The position numbers and the translations under genes are program-made. Positions 8,695 through 17,777 of a DNA stretch of 64,000 bases are shown here, one piece after another. The notes under the pieces were generated by a model. The model did not search any database and was not told where the DNA came from. It saw only the letters and a list, made by a program, of their open reading frames with translations. The stretch spans positions 62,001 to 126,000 of the forward strand of contig JAKLKO010000005.1 of the NCBI GenBank assembly GCA_023150615.1. Direction: 5' to 3'. How positions within the stretch are numbered: the stretch's first letter is position 1; each line of letters begins with the position of its first letter. Origin of the DNA: Phycisphaerae bacterium. Lineage in GTDB: Bacteria; Planctomycetota; Phycisphaerae; UBA1845; UTPLA1.

Positions 8695-9005
8695 GGATTC
8701 CCTCCCCGGGCCGTCGCCCGTTGAGTGCATGGACGGGACGATCCGCCGAGGATGCCGCACCGGGGACGTGCGTCGTGCCGGGTTCGCGGAGCGGACGGAT
8801 CGTCAGCGTCCGGGCCCGCGAATATCGTACGCGACGGGCGTAGGGACATGAAGCCGGCGGCCGGGAGTCCGGAGCGGAGAACGCGGGGCGGCGTCGGGAA
8901 AAAGGTACGGGTGTGCGGAGAATCTCCGGGAAGTCGGGCCCCTCCGTCTGGTAAGATGGCGTATCGGCACGGCGTTCGGGCGGTCGTGCCGTACGAGCTC
9001 GATTG
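8695..9005. other. Divergent intergenic region, kinase / Cys-rich secreted protein
   Basis: 311 bp without a supported gene between the divergently transcribed kinase and the secreted protein. It must hold promoters for both. An inverted repeat, CGGCACG at 8965-8971 and CGTGCCG at 8985-8991, flanked by GTA/TAC (8961-8963 and 8992-8994), lies just upstream of the rightward gene and could form a hairpin in its leader or be an operator. No clear -35/-10 pair was found. Confidence 0.35.
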
Positions 9006-10157
9006 ATGACGCCGATGATCGCTGCAGTCGCGCTGGCGATGTCGATGGCGCACGGCGCCGGCGGCGTGGCGTCGGCGTCGCCGCTCATCGCGTTCGCCGC
9101 GTTCGGGGCGTGCAACGCGGATTCGCGACTGAACGGCGAGGACGTGGGGGCGTTTGTCACCTGCCTGCTGGCCAGCGGTCCGGACTGCGAGTGCTGGGAC
9201 CTCAACGACAACGGCGCGACCGATGCGCCGGACATCCCACCGCTCGTCGCGACGCTGCTTGACACGCTGCCCTGGGCGAACAACGACCGGTACGTCGCGG
9301 TCCTGAATGCCCCGATCAACGGAAACGTCCTGACGAACGACCTCGATCCGCTTGGGCCGGGGACGACGGCGGTTCTGATCACGCCGCCGGCGCAGGGGAC
9401 GTTCAATCTGGCGGCGGACGGGACGTTCAACTACACGCCGGCGTTCAACGTGAGCGGCGAGCAGACGTTCGCGTACCGCGCGGTCAACGGGTCGGGGGCG
9501 TCGGGACCGGCGACGGTGTTTCTGCGGACGTGCACGTCGATGACGGCGAGCTGCGACGGCGACGTGCGGAACGGCTGCGAGACGAGCCTGACGACGGTGA
9601 CCGATTGCGGCGCGTGCGGCGTGTCGTGTTCGCTGGCGAATGCGACGGAGTCTTGCGCGACGGGAACGTGCGTCATCGTGACCTGCGACATCGGCTACGC
9701 GGATTGCGATGCGAATCATGCGAACGGCTGCGAGGTTTCGCATGCGGCGTACTCGAATTCGTGCGCGACGCCGGAGAACCTCGGACTGGCTTGCGGAGAC
9801 ACGAACGCCAACTTCCTGTGTCCGCCGACGAGCTTCTTCGTGCACGCGAGCCGCTCGCGCCGCGATTCGCGCTGGTACCTTGTTCGCGCGCGCGAGTGTT
9901 CGGATTGCACGGCGGCGATCCAGGCGCGGATCACGCTGGCCGTGCCCGCGGGGATCGATTACGACCTGTTCGCGTACTCGGCGTGCGGGACGCTCTGGGC
10001 CTCCTCGACCAACGGGATGGGCCAGACGGAGCAATTGACGCTGAGTCGGAACGACTCGGGCGGCTCGGACGACAGCTACAACTACTGGATCGAGGTGCGC
10101 TGGTTCAGCGGGGCCTCCTGCTCGAATTGGACGCTGACGATCGAAGGCCGCGACTGA
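9006..10157 (+). CDS. Secreted dockerin-like / Cys-rich repeat protein
   Basis: Exported protein of 383 residues (ATG 9006; TTG 9003 directly before it is an alternative; no strong ribosome site). Order: signal peptide (about 1-25), a dockerin-like pair (about 32-85; NADSRLNGEDVGAFVTCLL and DLNDNGATDAPDIPPLVATLL), a cadherin/VCBS-like beta domain (about 90-175; NDLDPLGPGTT, GTFNYTP), two or three Cys-rich repeats of the CDGxxxNGCE ... DCGACGVSCS kind (about 180-250) known from myxobacterial and planctomycete surface proteins, and a C-terminal beta domain like bacterial pre-peptidase domains (IDYDLFAYSACG ... QTEQLTL). Likely extracellular, structural or binding; no catalytic motif is visible. 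A dockerin-like module at the N-terminus rather than the C-terminus is unusual. Confidence 0.75.
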   Translation: MTPMIAAVALAMSMAHGAGGVASASPLIAFAAFGACNADSRLNGEDVGAFVTCLLASGPDCECWDLNDNGATDAPDIPPLVATLLDTLPWANNDRYVAVLNAPINGNVLTNDLDPLGPGTTAVLITPPAQGTFNLAADGTFNYTPAFNVSGEQTFAYRAVNGSGASGPATVFLRTCTSMTASCDGDVRNGCETSLTTVTDCGACGVSCSLANATESCATGTCVIVTCDIGYADCDANHANGCEVSHAAYSNSCATPENLGLACGDTNANFLCPPTSFFVHASRSRRDSRWYLVRARECSDCTAAIQARITLAVPAGIDYDLFAYSACGTLWASSTNGMGQTEQLTLSRNDSGGSDDSYNYWIEVRWFSGASCSNWTLTIEGRD

Positions 10158-10312
10158 TTCTCCACGTGTCGACCGGACAAGCGCCGTTGCGCGAAATGCG
10201 CCCCGTCGGGCGACTCCGGCCGCGATGCAGGAACGAGGCCGCTGCGGCGGGCATGCGCTGTATTCGCCCGGTGGGTACTTGCCGCGTACGGCCGGATTCC
10301 ACGTGACCGATG

Positions 10313-11497
10313 TCAGAGCTTTGAAAACGCCTCGAGGGCGCGGGAGAGGTGTTCGCGCTGGTGCGCGGCGGAGACCTGGACGCGGAGGCGGGCCTTGCCC
10401 TCGGGCACGACGGGGTAGCCGAAGCCGATGACGAAGACGCCCAACTCCAGCAATCGCTGGCTGGCGGCGATGGCCTTCGAGGTTGCGCCGAGGATGATCG
10501 GCGTGATCGCGCTTGGCCCTTCCACGGTTTCGAAGCCGAGTTTGCGCAGCCCGTCGCGGATGAAGCGGACGTTCTCGCGGAGCCGCGTGACGCGCGAGCG
10601 GTCGCGCATCAGGATCTCGACGGCCTTGTCGGCGATGGCCGCCGTCGCCGGCGGCAACGCGTTGCTGAACAGTTGGGGGCGGGACTTCTGCACGAGCAGC
10701 TCGATCAGGCTGCGCGGACCGGCGACGTATCCGCCCGCCGCGCCGCCGAGGGTCTTGCCGAGCGTGCCGGTGAGGACGTCGATCCGGCCGTGCAGGCCGA
10801 AGTGCTCGGCCGTGCCGCGGCCGGTCTCGCCGACGACGCCGACGCCGTGAGAGTCATCGACGACGAGGTCGGCGTGGTACTCGCGGCAGAGGGCGTGGAT
10901 GCGATCGAGGGGCGCGAGGTCGCCCTCCATGCTGAAGACGCCGTCTGTGACGACGACGCGAAAGGGCTTTGACGCGGCGGCCTTGAGCTTCGCCTCGAGA
11001 TCGGCGACGTCGGTGTGGCGATAGACGTGCGCTTCGGCGTTCTTGGCGATCTGCCGGCCGAGCCGGATGGCGTCGATGATGCTGGCGTGGTTTAGCTCGT
11101 CGGAGATGACGGCGATCTGTCCATCGGCGACGGTCATGAGGGTGGGGAGGATGGCCTCATTGGCATTCCAGCAACTGACGTAGGTGGTCGCGGCCTGCGT
11201 GGCGGAGAGTTCGGCGAGCCGGGATTCGAGCGCGCGGTGGTAGTCAAACGTCCCGCAGATGAAGCGAACGGAGCCGGTTCCGGCGCCCCAGCGCGGCGCG
11301 GCGCTGGCGCCGGCGGCGACGACCTCGGGGTCGTTGGCGAGCCCGAGGTAATCGTTGCTGCAGAGCACGACGACGGGGCCGATGCCTTCGATGGTCGCGG
11401 TCGGGCCCATGGGGGTCGTGAGCAGTCGCAAGGTCTTGAACTGTCCCTGGGCCCGCATCGCGTCGAGGTCGGCGTCGATCTTGTTCCAGAGGCTCAT
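10313..11497 (-). CDS. kbl: Glycine C-acetyltransferase (2-amino-3-ketobutyrate CoA ligase)
   Basis: PLP enzyme of the alpha-oxoamine synthase family, 394 residues, full length. It is expected to interconvert glycine + acetyl-CoA and 2-amino-3-oxobutyrate in threonine breakdown. Visible motifs: CSNDYLGLAND (46-56), GTGSVRFICGT with DYHRALE (73-91), DELNHASIIDAIRLG (133-147), DDSHGVGVVGETGRG (214-228) and the PLP lysine K248 in GTLGKTLGGAAGG. The N-terminal segment and the RFICG signature fit Kbl better than BioF, SPT or HemA, but these paralogues are close. No threonine dehydrogenase gene is adjacent. Its ATG overlaps the TGA of the upstream gene (ATGA, 11494-11497), so the two are probably translationally coupled. 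Confidence 0.9.
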   Translation of the reverse strand: MSLWNKIDADLDAMRAQGQFKTLRLLTTPMGPTATIEGIGPVVVLCSNDYLGLANDPEVVAAGASAAPRWGAGTGSVRFICGTFDYHRALESRLAELSATQAATTYVSCWNANEAILPTLMTVADGQIAVISDELNHASIIDAIRLGRQIAKNAEAHVYRHTDVADLEAKLKAAASKPFRVVVTDGVFSMEGDLAPLDRIHALCREYHADLVVDDSHGVGVVGETGRGTAEHFGLHGRIDVLTGTLGKTLGGAAGGYVAGPRSLIELLVQKSRPQLFSNALPPATAAIADKAVEILMRDRSRVTRLRENVRFIRDGLRKLGFETVEGPSAITPIILGATSKAIAASQRLLELGVFVIGFGYPVVPEGKARLRVQVSAAHQREHLSRALEAFSKL

Positions 11498-12507
11498 CGT
11501 GCGATCTCCGGGGAGGCCGGGGACTTGCCGGCGGCCGTGCGCTGGTCAAGCGAGGCGAGGTTGAACAATCGCTGTTTGAGTTCGTCGTACATGGCGTCGA
11601 TGGGGCGGTCGATCTCGCGGGTCATGGCGGCGCGCTGCTCTGGGTTCTTAAAGGCGGCGACGGTCTGGTAGTCTTCGTCGAGGTCTGTGCGCAGCTCCCG
11701 GGCGCGGGCGACGACGTCGTTGGCGATGGCCTCGGCGGCGCGGCGTTGATCGAGGTTGTAGTGATAGCGTTGCTCGGCAAGCCCGACGGTCTTGAGCCAC
11801 TGGTCGATCGGCGGCGCTGCGGGGAAGTAGCGCGGCACGGGCGTGGGCGGTGCGGTGGTCGAGTCGAGCACGACGGACAGGTCGGCCTTGCGAATGGTTC
11901 CGTCGAGCTTCAGCTCGGTGCGGTAGCGTTCGAGGGCGAAGGCGGCGCGGGTGTCTGGCAGGCCCGGGGCGATCGAGGCGAGGGGGACCGGCTGCGGCAG
12001 TTCGACATACTTGCGTCGCGCGCGGACGATCGTCGCCCAGGCCTTGGCGCGCTCGTTCTGCGGGATGGCGTGCGCGATCCGACCGAGGGTGTTGACCGGT
12101 TCGAGCGGCGAGCCGAGCAGGATCTGCTCGAGCTGGCCGTAGAGATAGTCGATGCGTGCGCGGCCGGCGGGCGTGCGGCCTTCCGGGCCGGCTTCAAGTT
12201 CGGCGATTTCGCGGGCGAGGTCCTGTCGCGCGGCGCGGGTGTTGCGTTCGTAGAGGTCGTTGTCGTTGACCATGAGCTTGAAGTTGCGGGTGATGGACTC
12301 AAGCTGGTAGGTGTACTCGAACTCGATGTCCTTGCGGAGGGCCTCCTCGTAGCGGTCGGCGAGTCGCTGCGATTCAGCGCGGATCTCCGGCGAGCTGGGC
12401 AGCGTGGTGGCGACGTTGTGGGCCGGCGGGATTTCGGTGAATTGCGCGATGGCCATGCGGGCCGATCCAACGACGAGCCAGGCGAACAGGCCGGAGCGGA
12501 TGGGCAT
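11494..12507 (-). CDS. Secreted protein of unknown function coupled to kbl
   Basis: Unrecognised 337-residue protein. ATG 12507 is chosen because GAGGAGG lies just upstream and a clear signal peptide follows (MPIRSGLFAWLVVGSARMAIAQ). The mature chain is rich in Arg, Glu and Ala and mostly helical, with stretches suited to coiled coils around residues 45-110 and 245-310 (LADRYEEALRKDIEF, LERYRTELKLDGTIRKADL). No domain or catalytic motif is apparent. It overlaps kbl by four bases, yet nothing in the sequence links it to amino-acid metabolism; coupling may simply reflect compact gene packing. Periplasmic location is inferred from the signal peptide. Confidence 0.65.
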   Translation of the reverse strand: MPIRSGLFAWLVVGSARMAIAQFTEIPPAHNVATTLPSSPEIRAESQRLADRYEEALRKDIEFEYTYQLESITRNFKLMVNDNDLYERNTRAARQDLAREIAELEAGPEGRTPAGRARIDYLYGQLEQILLGSPLEPVNTLGRIAHAIPQNERAKAWATIVRARRKYVELPQPVPLASIAPGLPDTRAAFALERYRTELKLDGTIRKADLSVVLDSTTAPPTPVPRYFPAAPPIDQWLKTVGLAEQRYHYNLDQRRAAEAIANDVVARARELRTDLDEDYQTVAAFKNPEQRAAMTREIDRPIDAMYDELKQRLFNLASLDQRTAAGKSPASPEIAR

Positions 12508-12629
12508 GGTCCTCCTCGATGCGAGTCCCGCGGCGGAACGCGGATTCGTTCGCGCATTCTCGGGAATGCGGCGCTGCGGGTCAATTCGTGCCATGGTCAC
12601 GTCGGGCCGCGCGCCTGTCGCCGCGGCGT

Positions 12630-13784
12630 TCAACCTTCGTGGTGGCCGGGATCGAACAACCGCGCGCACTCCTGGCGGCAGAAGCGGTCGGTCATTCCGG
12701 CGACGTAGTCGCAGACGACGCGCTCGAGGCCCTGCTCGGCGATCCGCTCCACGTATCGCTGCGGCATGAGGTACGGTTCGTCGCAGTAGGCCTGGAACAG
12801 GTCGCGAATGAGTCGCCGCGCTTTTGCATCCATCCGGACGACACGGTGATTGCGGTATACGTGCGTCATCAGGATCCGCTGCAGGGCGTCCACCCGCTCC
12901 TGCATGTCGCCCGAAAACGCGATCAGCGGCCGGCCGGCCCGGCGCACGTCATCGGCCGTTCTGACGCCGGCGAACCGGCGCGCGGATTCTTCGGCGACGT
13001 CCTGGACGAGGCGGTCGGCGATGGCGTCGAGGACGGGTCGTCGGATTCCGACGAGCGGCCGATCGGGCCATTGGGCGCGGATACGGCCGAAGGCGTCTCG
13101 CCAGAGGGTGGATTCGGCAAGCAGTGATTCGTCGAGCATGCCCTGCATCAGGCCGTCTTCGAGGTCGTGCAGGCTGTAGGCGATGAGGTCGGCGAGGTTG
13201 GCAACCTGCCCTTCGAGGGGCGGCAGCGGTCCGCACGCGTACAGGGCGGCGGGGGTCGGGTCACTCGTCGCGGATTCGTCCGGCCGGTCGTACGGCGTGC
13301 AATGCTTGATGAGACTTTCGCGAAGCTCAAAGGAGAGATTGAGGCCGCGAAAGGCCGGGTAGGGATGCTCGAGGTAGTCCACGACGCGGAGCGACTGGAC
13401 GTTGTGCTCGAAGCCGCCGCGGCCGGCCATCAGCTCGTTGAGGGCTTTTTCGCCTGCGTGGCCGAACGGTGGGTGTCCGAGGTCGTGGGCCATGGCGACG
13501 GCTCCTGCGAGGGTGGCGTTGAGGTTGAGTCGCCGGGCGAGCCTCTGAGCGTGGGCGGTGACTTCGAGGGTGTGGGTGAGGCGCGTGCGGAAGTGGTCAC
13601 CTTCGTGCGAGACAAAGACCTGCGTTTTGTGGACGAGCCGGCGAAAGGCGGTGCAATGGAGGATGCGGCGCCGGTCGATCTCGAACGGGGAGTCCGCGCC
13701 CGCGGCGAGATCGGCTGGCGTCTCGGCGTGAGGTCGGCCGAGCGAGCGATCGTCGTGGACGGCGTAGGTTGCGAGTGTGGACAC
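12630..13784 (-). CDS. dgt: dGTPase-like HD-domain triphosphohydrolase
   Basis: HD-superfamily enzyme of the deoxyguanosinetriphosphate triphosphohydrolase-like family, 384 residues, hydrolysing dNTPs to nucleoside and triphosphate. Start is GTG 13784 (VSTLATYAVHDDR), with GGAGG about ten bases upstream; the open frame farther upstream is the antisense of the HIT gene. Motifs: SPFEIDRRRILHCTAFRRLVHKTQVF-type entry region at about 32-57, first metal His71 in RLTHTLEV, the HD pair H100-D101 in AMAHDLGHPPFGHAGE, and a later Asp in NLADLIAYSLHDLEDG. C-terminal helices resemble type-2 dGTPase-like proteins. It ends 123 bases upstream of the next leftward gene; its start is 14 bases downstream of the HIT gene's stop, so the two form an operon. 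Confidence 0.9.
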   Translation of the reverse strand: MSTLATYAVHDDRSLGRPHAETPADLAAGADSPFEIDRRRILHCTAFRRLVHKTQVFVSHEGDHFRTRLTHTLEVTAHAQRLARRLNLNATLAGAVAMAHDLGHPPFGHAGEKALNELMAGRGGFEHNVQSLRVVDYLEHPYPAFRGLNLSFELRESLIKHCTPYDRPDESATSDPTPAALYACGPLPPLEGQVANLADLIAYSLHDLEDGLMQGMLDESLLAESTLWRDAFGRIRAQWPDRPLVGIRRPVLDAIADRLVQDVAEESARRFAGVRTADDVRRAGRPLIAFSGDMQERVDALQRILMTHVYRNHRVVRMDAKARRLIRDLFQAYCDEPYLMPQRYVERIAEQGLERVVCDYVAGMTDRFCRQECARLFDPGHHEG

Positions 13785-13797
13785 GTCGCGCCTCCGC

Positions 13798-14340
13798 CTA
13801 CCGGGTCGTTGAGCCGCGCCGCGTGCGCGGCAGGCCGGCCTCGGCGGAAATGCGCCGCAGGTCGGCGTAGAGCGTGTCGATCGACTGCAGGATGACGCGG
13901 GCGTCGCCGACGACGGACATGAAATTCGTGTCGCCGTTCCAGCGCGGCACGAGGTGCAGGTGCAGATGGTCAGGCAGTCCCGCGCCGGCGCAGCGGCCGA
14001 AATTGATGCCGACGTTGAAGCCGTGGGGCGAGATGGCGCGGGAGAGGGCGGCCTGCGCGTCGGCGACAAGCTGGATCAGCTCGAGTTTCTCAGCGTCGTC
14101 GAGGTCGTCGAGCGCGGGCTTGTGCGGGCCGGTGGCGATGAGCAGGTGGCCGTTGCTGTAGGGGAAACGATTGAACAGGACCATCGCGCGATCGGTGCGC
14201 CAGAGGACGTGGTTGGCCGTGTCGGACTCGGGGTGCGACCAGTATTGACAGAGGAAGCAGCCGCCGCCGGCCTCGTCGCTCAGCGAGCGGATGTACTCCA
14301 TGCGCCAGGGGGCCCAGAGGTTTTCGTTTGCTTCCGGCAT
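13798..14340 (-). CDS. HIT-family hydrolase (Ap4A phosphorylase-like)
   Basis: Histidine-triad protein of 180 residues, acting on nucleotide polyphosphates or AMP-linked substrates. ATG 14340 begins the conserved NLWAPWRMEYIRSL opening seen in actinobacterial and planctomycete HIT proteins. A CxxC zinc pair lies at C28 and C31, FNRFPYSNGHLLIAT at about 56-70, FNVGINFGRCAGAGLPDHLHLHLVPRW contains the triad H125-L-H127-L-H129, and GDTNFMSVVGDARV follows. The full domain is present, with a short basic tail (PRTRRGSTTR). It is the first gene of a leftward pair with the dGTPase-like gene, both acting on nucleotides, which fits nucleotide-pool cleaning; that joint role is inference. Confidence 0.9.
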   Translation of the reverse strand: MPEANENLWAPWRMEYIRSLSDEAGGGCFLCQYWSHPESDTANHVLWRTDRAMVLFNRFPYSNGHLLIATGPHKPALDDLDDAEKLELIQLVADAQAALSRAISPHGFNVGINFGRCAGAGLPDHLHLHLVPRWNGDTNFMSVVGDARVILQSIDTLYADLRRISAEAGLPRTRRGSTTR

Positions 14341-14443
14341 GCTTTCGGACAGTCTAAGGACCGCGCGGGGGAATGAAAAGCCATCGATGCGGCCGACGAG
14401 CGACGGCCTGCGGGCCGGCCGGGGATTCGTCGATATTGATGGC

Positions 14444-15730
14444 ATGGCGACGGCAGTCGAGGTCATCGAACGAACGGAGGAATGGCGCGCGGGACGACCG
14501 ACCGTCGGCGAGGCTTCATTGGTTGAAGGGGCTGCGCCGGCGGAGGTCGGGCGGCATCGCGTTGCGTCGATCACGATGTGCTATCCGACGGCGTCGGAGC
14601 CGTGGCGCGGCAGGTTCGTGCAGTGGCGACTGGCGGCCCTGACGCGCCACGCCGACGTTCGCGTGATTTGTCCGCGGCCGTGGTTTCCGATCGTGCGGTC
14701 GGATGGTGCGGCGAAGGATGCCGCCGGTGCGGCCGCGTCCGAGGAGCCGCGGGCGGAAGTCGTCCCGATGCTGTGTGTGCCGCGTCTGCTGAAGTCGCTG
14801 GATGGCTGGTGGTTCGGCCGTGCGGCGCTGGCGGCTCTGCGGGCGCTTCGCGAGCGGTGGCCGTTCGATCTTGTGGATGCGCACTTTGAATGGCCCGATG
14901 CAGTCGGGGCGGTGTGGGCGGCGCGGCGCCTGGGCGTGCCGGTTGTGGTGACGCTTCGCGGCAAGCTGCCCGGGCAGATGGGGCACCGGATCCGGCGGCG
15001 ACAGATCGCGTGGGCGCTGGCGGCGGCGGATGCGCGAATCGCGGTGTCGCGGTCGCTGGCCGGGTTGGCGCGGGAACTCGTCGGTCGCGAGTTGCCGATC
15101 GAGGTGATTCCGAACGGCGTGGATAGGGCGTTGTTTCATCCGCTGGATCGGGCGGACGCGCGCCGTGCGCTGCCGGACAGCGGCGAAGCGCGGTGGATCG
15201 TCTCGGTCGGGCATCTGCAGCGCCTGAAGGGATTCGATCTGTTGATCGAGGCGTTGCCGGCGGTGCGTGCACATTTGGGCGACGTGCGGCTGGCGCTGGT
15301 CGGCGGTCCGGCGGGCGAGCCGCGGTATGAGCGGTCGCTTCGGGCGCTGGTCGATACGCTCAAACTGGGTTCGGCGGTACGGTTTCTCGGCCGGGTTGCG
15401 CCGGGCGAAGTCAACGTGCTGCTGAATGCGGCCGATCTGTTCGCGCTGGCATCGCGGTCGGAGGGGGGATCGAACGCGCTGCGCGAGGCGCTGGCCGCGG
15501 GCGTGCCGGTGGTCGCGACCGAGGTTGGAGGGAATCCGGAGCTGGTCTGCGATGCCGCGCTGGGGCGGACATGCGCCGTGCGGGCCGATGCGCTGGCGCT
15601 CGCGATCATCGACGCGCTGCGGCAGTCGTGGGACCGCGCGGCGATCGCCGCGGCGGGCGGACGTCGCACGTGGCAGGATGCGGCGCGGGAGACGATGGAC
15701 GTGTTCCGCCGCGTCGCGAGGGCGCGATGA
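14444..15730 (+). CDS. Glycosyltransferase family 4 protein
   Basis: GT-B-fold glycosyltransferase of 428 residues, retaining, probably cytosolic or membrane-associated and building a surface polysaccharide or glycolipid. ATG 14444 (MATAVEVIERTEEW) is the first plausible start after the divergent HIT gene. The N-terminal acceptor domain has TMCYPTASEPWRGRFV near residue 43 and FDLVDAHFEWPDAVGAV; the C-terminal donor domain has the GT4 signatures SVGHLQRLKGFDLLIEAL, VRFLGRVAPGEVNVLLNAADLFALASRSEGGSNALREALAAGVPVVATEVGGNPE (E-x7-E motif in the EGGSNALREA part). A TagB- or exopolysaccharide-like donor cannot be told. Its stop overlaps the ATG of the next glycosyltransferase (ATGA, 15727-15730), so the two are translationally coupled. 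Confidence 0.88.
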   Translation: MATAVEVIERTEEWRAGRPTVGEASLVEGAAPAEVGRHRVASITMCYPTASEPWRGRFVQWRLAALTRHADVRVICPRPWFPIVRSDGAAKDAAGAAASEEPRAEVVPMLCVPRLLKSLDGWWFGRAALAALRALRERWPFDLVDAHFEWPDAVGAVWAARRLGVPVVVTLRGKLPGQMGHRIRRRQIAWALAAADARIAVSRSLAGLARELVGRELPIEVIPNGVDRALFHPLDRADARRALPDSGEARWIVSVGHLQRLKGFDLLIEALPAVRAHLGDVRLALVGGPAGEPRYERSLRALVDTLKLGSAVRFLGRVAPGEVNVLLNAADLFALASRSEGGSNALREALAAGVPVVATEVGGNPELVCDAALGRTCAVRADALALAIIDALRQSWDRAAIAAAGGRRTWQDAARETMDVFRRVARAR

Positions 15731-16902
15731 TCGAAGGGCGGAACATCGTCTGCTTCGCGAGCGGCTGGGACTACGACCCGACCAGCAAGCATCACCTCAT
15801 GCGCATCCTCGAAGAACGCAACCACATCGTCTGGGTCAACTACCACGGCTCGCGGCGGCCGAGCGCGACCGCGGCCGATCTGAACGCGATCCTACGCAAG
15901 CTCACGCAGTTCGCGGCCGGACCGCTGCGAGCGAGTGAATCGATCACGGTGATCACACCGGCCGTCGTGCCATTGCCGGGTCATTCCGCTGCGCAGCGGC
16001 TCAACCGCTTGCTGCTGGTGCGGCAGGTCCGATCGGTGCTGGATCGACTGCCACCGCGTCCGGTGCAGGTCTGGTCGTTCGCGCCGGATGTCGGACATCT
16101 TGCGGGACAATTCGGCGAAGAGCTTTTCCTATACTACTGCGTCGATGCGTTTGGCGAGTTTGCCGGCTACGACCGCCCGGCCATTCAGCGGGCGGAGCTC
16201 TTGACGCTTCGCGCGGCGGACCTGGTGATTACGACGTCGGCGCGGCTGTACGAGTCGAAGCGCGGATTCAATCCGCGGACGGAGCTCGTCTTCCACGGAG
16301 TGGACTGGGAGCATTTTCAGCGCGACGACGCGGCGGGTGAGCCCCCGGCGGAACTTCGAGACGTGCGCGGTCCGGTGCTGGGGTTCTTCGGGTTGATCGA
16401 GCACTGGATCGACGTCGAGATGCTGGCGGCCGTTGCGCGGCATCGGCGCGACTGGACGATTGCGATGATCGGCGACGTGCGCACGGACGTCGCGGCGCTG
16501 CGCGAGTGTGCCAACGTGCGGTTGCTCGGACGGCGGCCGTACGCCGAGCTGCCGCGGTATGCGCGGTGGTTCGACGTCGGGATGATCCCGTTCCGGCTGA
16601 ACGAGCTGACGCGGGCGGCGAATCCGATCAAGCTTCGCGAGTATCTCGCCGCGGGCCTGCCGGTGGCATCGACGCCGCTGCCGGAGGTGCTGCGCTATCG
16701 GCCGCTGATCGAGGTCGGCAACGGGCCGGAGGGCTACGCCGCGGCGTGCGAGCGGGCGCTGCGCGGGAACGACGAATCATCGCGGCTGCGGCGGCGCGAG
16801 GCGATGCGGCGCGAGGGATGGCGAGAGAAGGTGGCGGATATCTCGGGGATGATCGAGGGCGTGCTGGCGGGGCGGCGGTCGCATTCTGACGCGACGACGT
16901 AA
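15727..16902 (+). CDS. Glycosyltransferase (GT-B, TuaH-like)
   Basis: Second glycosyltransferase, 391 residues, coupled to the preceding one by a four-base overlap; ATG 15727 starts MIEGRNIVCFASGWDYDP. The N-terminal half has the NYHGSRRPSATAADL loop and a segment VQVWSFAPDVGHLAGQFG and LYYCVDAFGEFAGYD found in polysaccharide-type glycosyltransferases that sense the 'YxCVDDF' pattern. The C-terminal donor domain reads VLGFFGLIEHWIDVEMLAAVARHR, VRLLGRRPYAELPRYARWFDVGMIPF and LTRAANPIKLREYLAAGLPVASTPLPEV, with the conserved NPIKLREYLAAG helix. No membrane segment is seen. Probably adds a later sugar in the same surface glycan as its partner; the product is not deducible. Confidence 0.85.
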   Translation: MIEGRNIVCFASGWDYDPTSKHHLMRILEERNHIVWVNYHGSRRPSATAADLNAILRKLTQFAAGPLRASESITVITPAVVPLPGHSAAQRLNRLLLVRQVRSVLDRLPPRPVQVWSFAPDVGHLAGQFGEELFLYYCVDAFGEFAGYDRPAIQRAELLTLRAADLVITTSARLYESKRGFNPRTELVFHGVDWEHFQRDDAAGEPPAELRDVRGPVLGFFGLIEHWIDVEMLAAVARHRRDWTIAMIGDVRTDVAALRECANVRLLGRRPYAELPRYARWFDVGMIPFRLNELTRAANPIKLREYLAAGLPVASTPLPEVLRYRPLIEVGNGPEGYAAACERALRGNDESSRLRRREAMRREGWREKVADISGMIEGVLAGRRSHSDATT

Positions 16903-16908
16903 TCGGGA

Positions 16909-17619
16909 TTAGGACTCGGCGGCCCACAGCGCCGCGACGGCGATGGCGGCGGTCTCGATCCGCAACGTCGTAGAGGCGAGTCGCGCGGGTGTCGCGCCCG
17001 CCGCGCGCAACTGTCCGAGCTCGTCATTCGTCCAGCCCCCTTCCGGCCCGATGAGGGCAAGCCAGCAGGCGTTCGGGTGCGGCGCGAACAACCGCGCTAC
17101 GGTCGGGGCTTCGGGATCAGGATGTCCGAACAGGACACGGTCGTGTTCCCGGGCGCGCTGGAGGATGGTCGCGATTCCCGCTGGGGGCACGATGGTCATT
17201 TCCAGTGCTGCACCGCATTGCTTCGCGGCCGAGGTGCAGATGCGTCGCCAGCGCGCGAGTTTGCCGGTTGCGGGACGGACGACACTGCGGTGGCAAATCA
17301 TCGGGATCAGCGTGCGGACGCCCAATTCGGCGGCCTTTTCGACGAGCCAGTCGGCGCGCGGGCCCTTCGGCATCGCGACGGCGAGCGTCAGCGAACGGCG
17401 TGGGGCAACGGTCGTTGTCCGCGAGAGGATATTCGCTTCGAGTCGGTCGGCATCCGCGCGGGTGATCTGCGCGCGGGCCTCGCCGCCGACGCCGTCGAAG
17501 AGCACGACGCGGTCGCCGGCGCGGAGTCGGCGCACGCGAAGGGCATGGTGCGCCTCTTCTCCGGCGAGGCAGACGACGTCCGACGACAGGCTCGCGACTC
17601 GAATCCGCGGTTCGGCCAT
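16909..17619 (-). CDS. rsmE: 16S rRNA (uracil-1498-N3)-methyltransferase
   Basis: SPOUT-class RNA methyltransferase RsmE, about 236 residues from ATG 17619 (an ATG at 17655 is possible but adds an unconserved extension). An N-terminal PUA-like domain (EAHHALRVRRLRAGDRVVLFDG) precedes the trefoil-knot domain with AMPKGPRADWLVEKAAELGV, CHRSV and the signature LALIGPEGGWTNDELGQLRAAG followed by LASTTLRIETAAIAVAAL. The deep-knot SAM site and the LRIETAA end are intact. It methylates N3 of U1498 in the 30S decoding centre. It converges on the glycosyltransferase gene six bases away. Confidence 0.93.
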   Translation of the reverse strand: MAEPRIRVASLSSDVVCLAGEEAHHALRVRRLRAGDRVVLFDGVGGEARAQITRADADRLEANILSRTTTVAPRRSLTLAVAMPKGPRADWLVEKAAELGVRTLIPMICHRSVVRPATGKLARWRRICTSAAKQCGAALEMTIVPPAGIATILQRAREHDRVLFGHPDPEAPTVARLFAPHPNACWLALIGPEGGWTNDELGQLRAAGATPARLASTTLRIETAAIAVAALWAAES

Positions 17620-17777
17620 GCGTTGAATCGTCGTGTCGCGCGGCGCGGGGATCAAGGCGTTCGGTCCGCGGCCGGGTGCTCGTACGTGGCGGGACGGGCG
17701 GCGTGGCGTTCAAGGGCCTCCGCGGCGACCGCCGATAGCACTTGAGACGACTCCGCAATCGTTCATCGAGTGCTGAC

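Noticed and set aside
13785-14069. Long 5' extension of the dGTPase-like frame
   Set aside because: That part is antisense to the HIT gene; GTG 13784 with GGAGG upstream is the better start.
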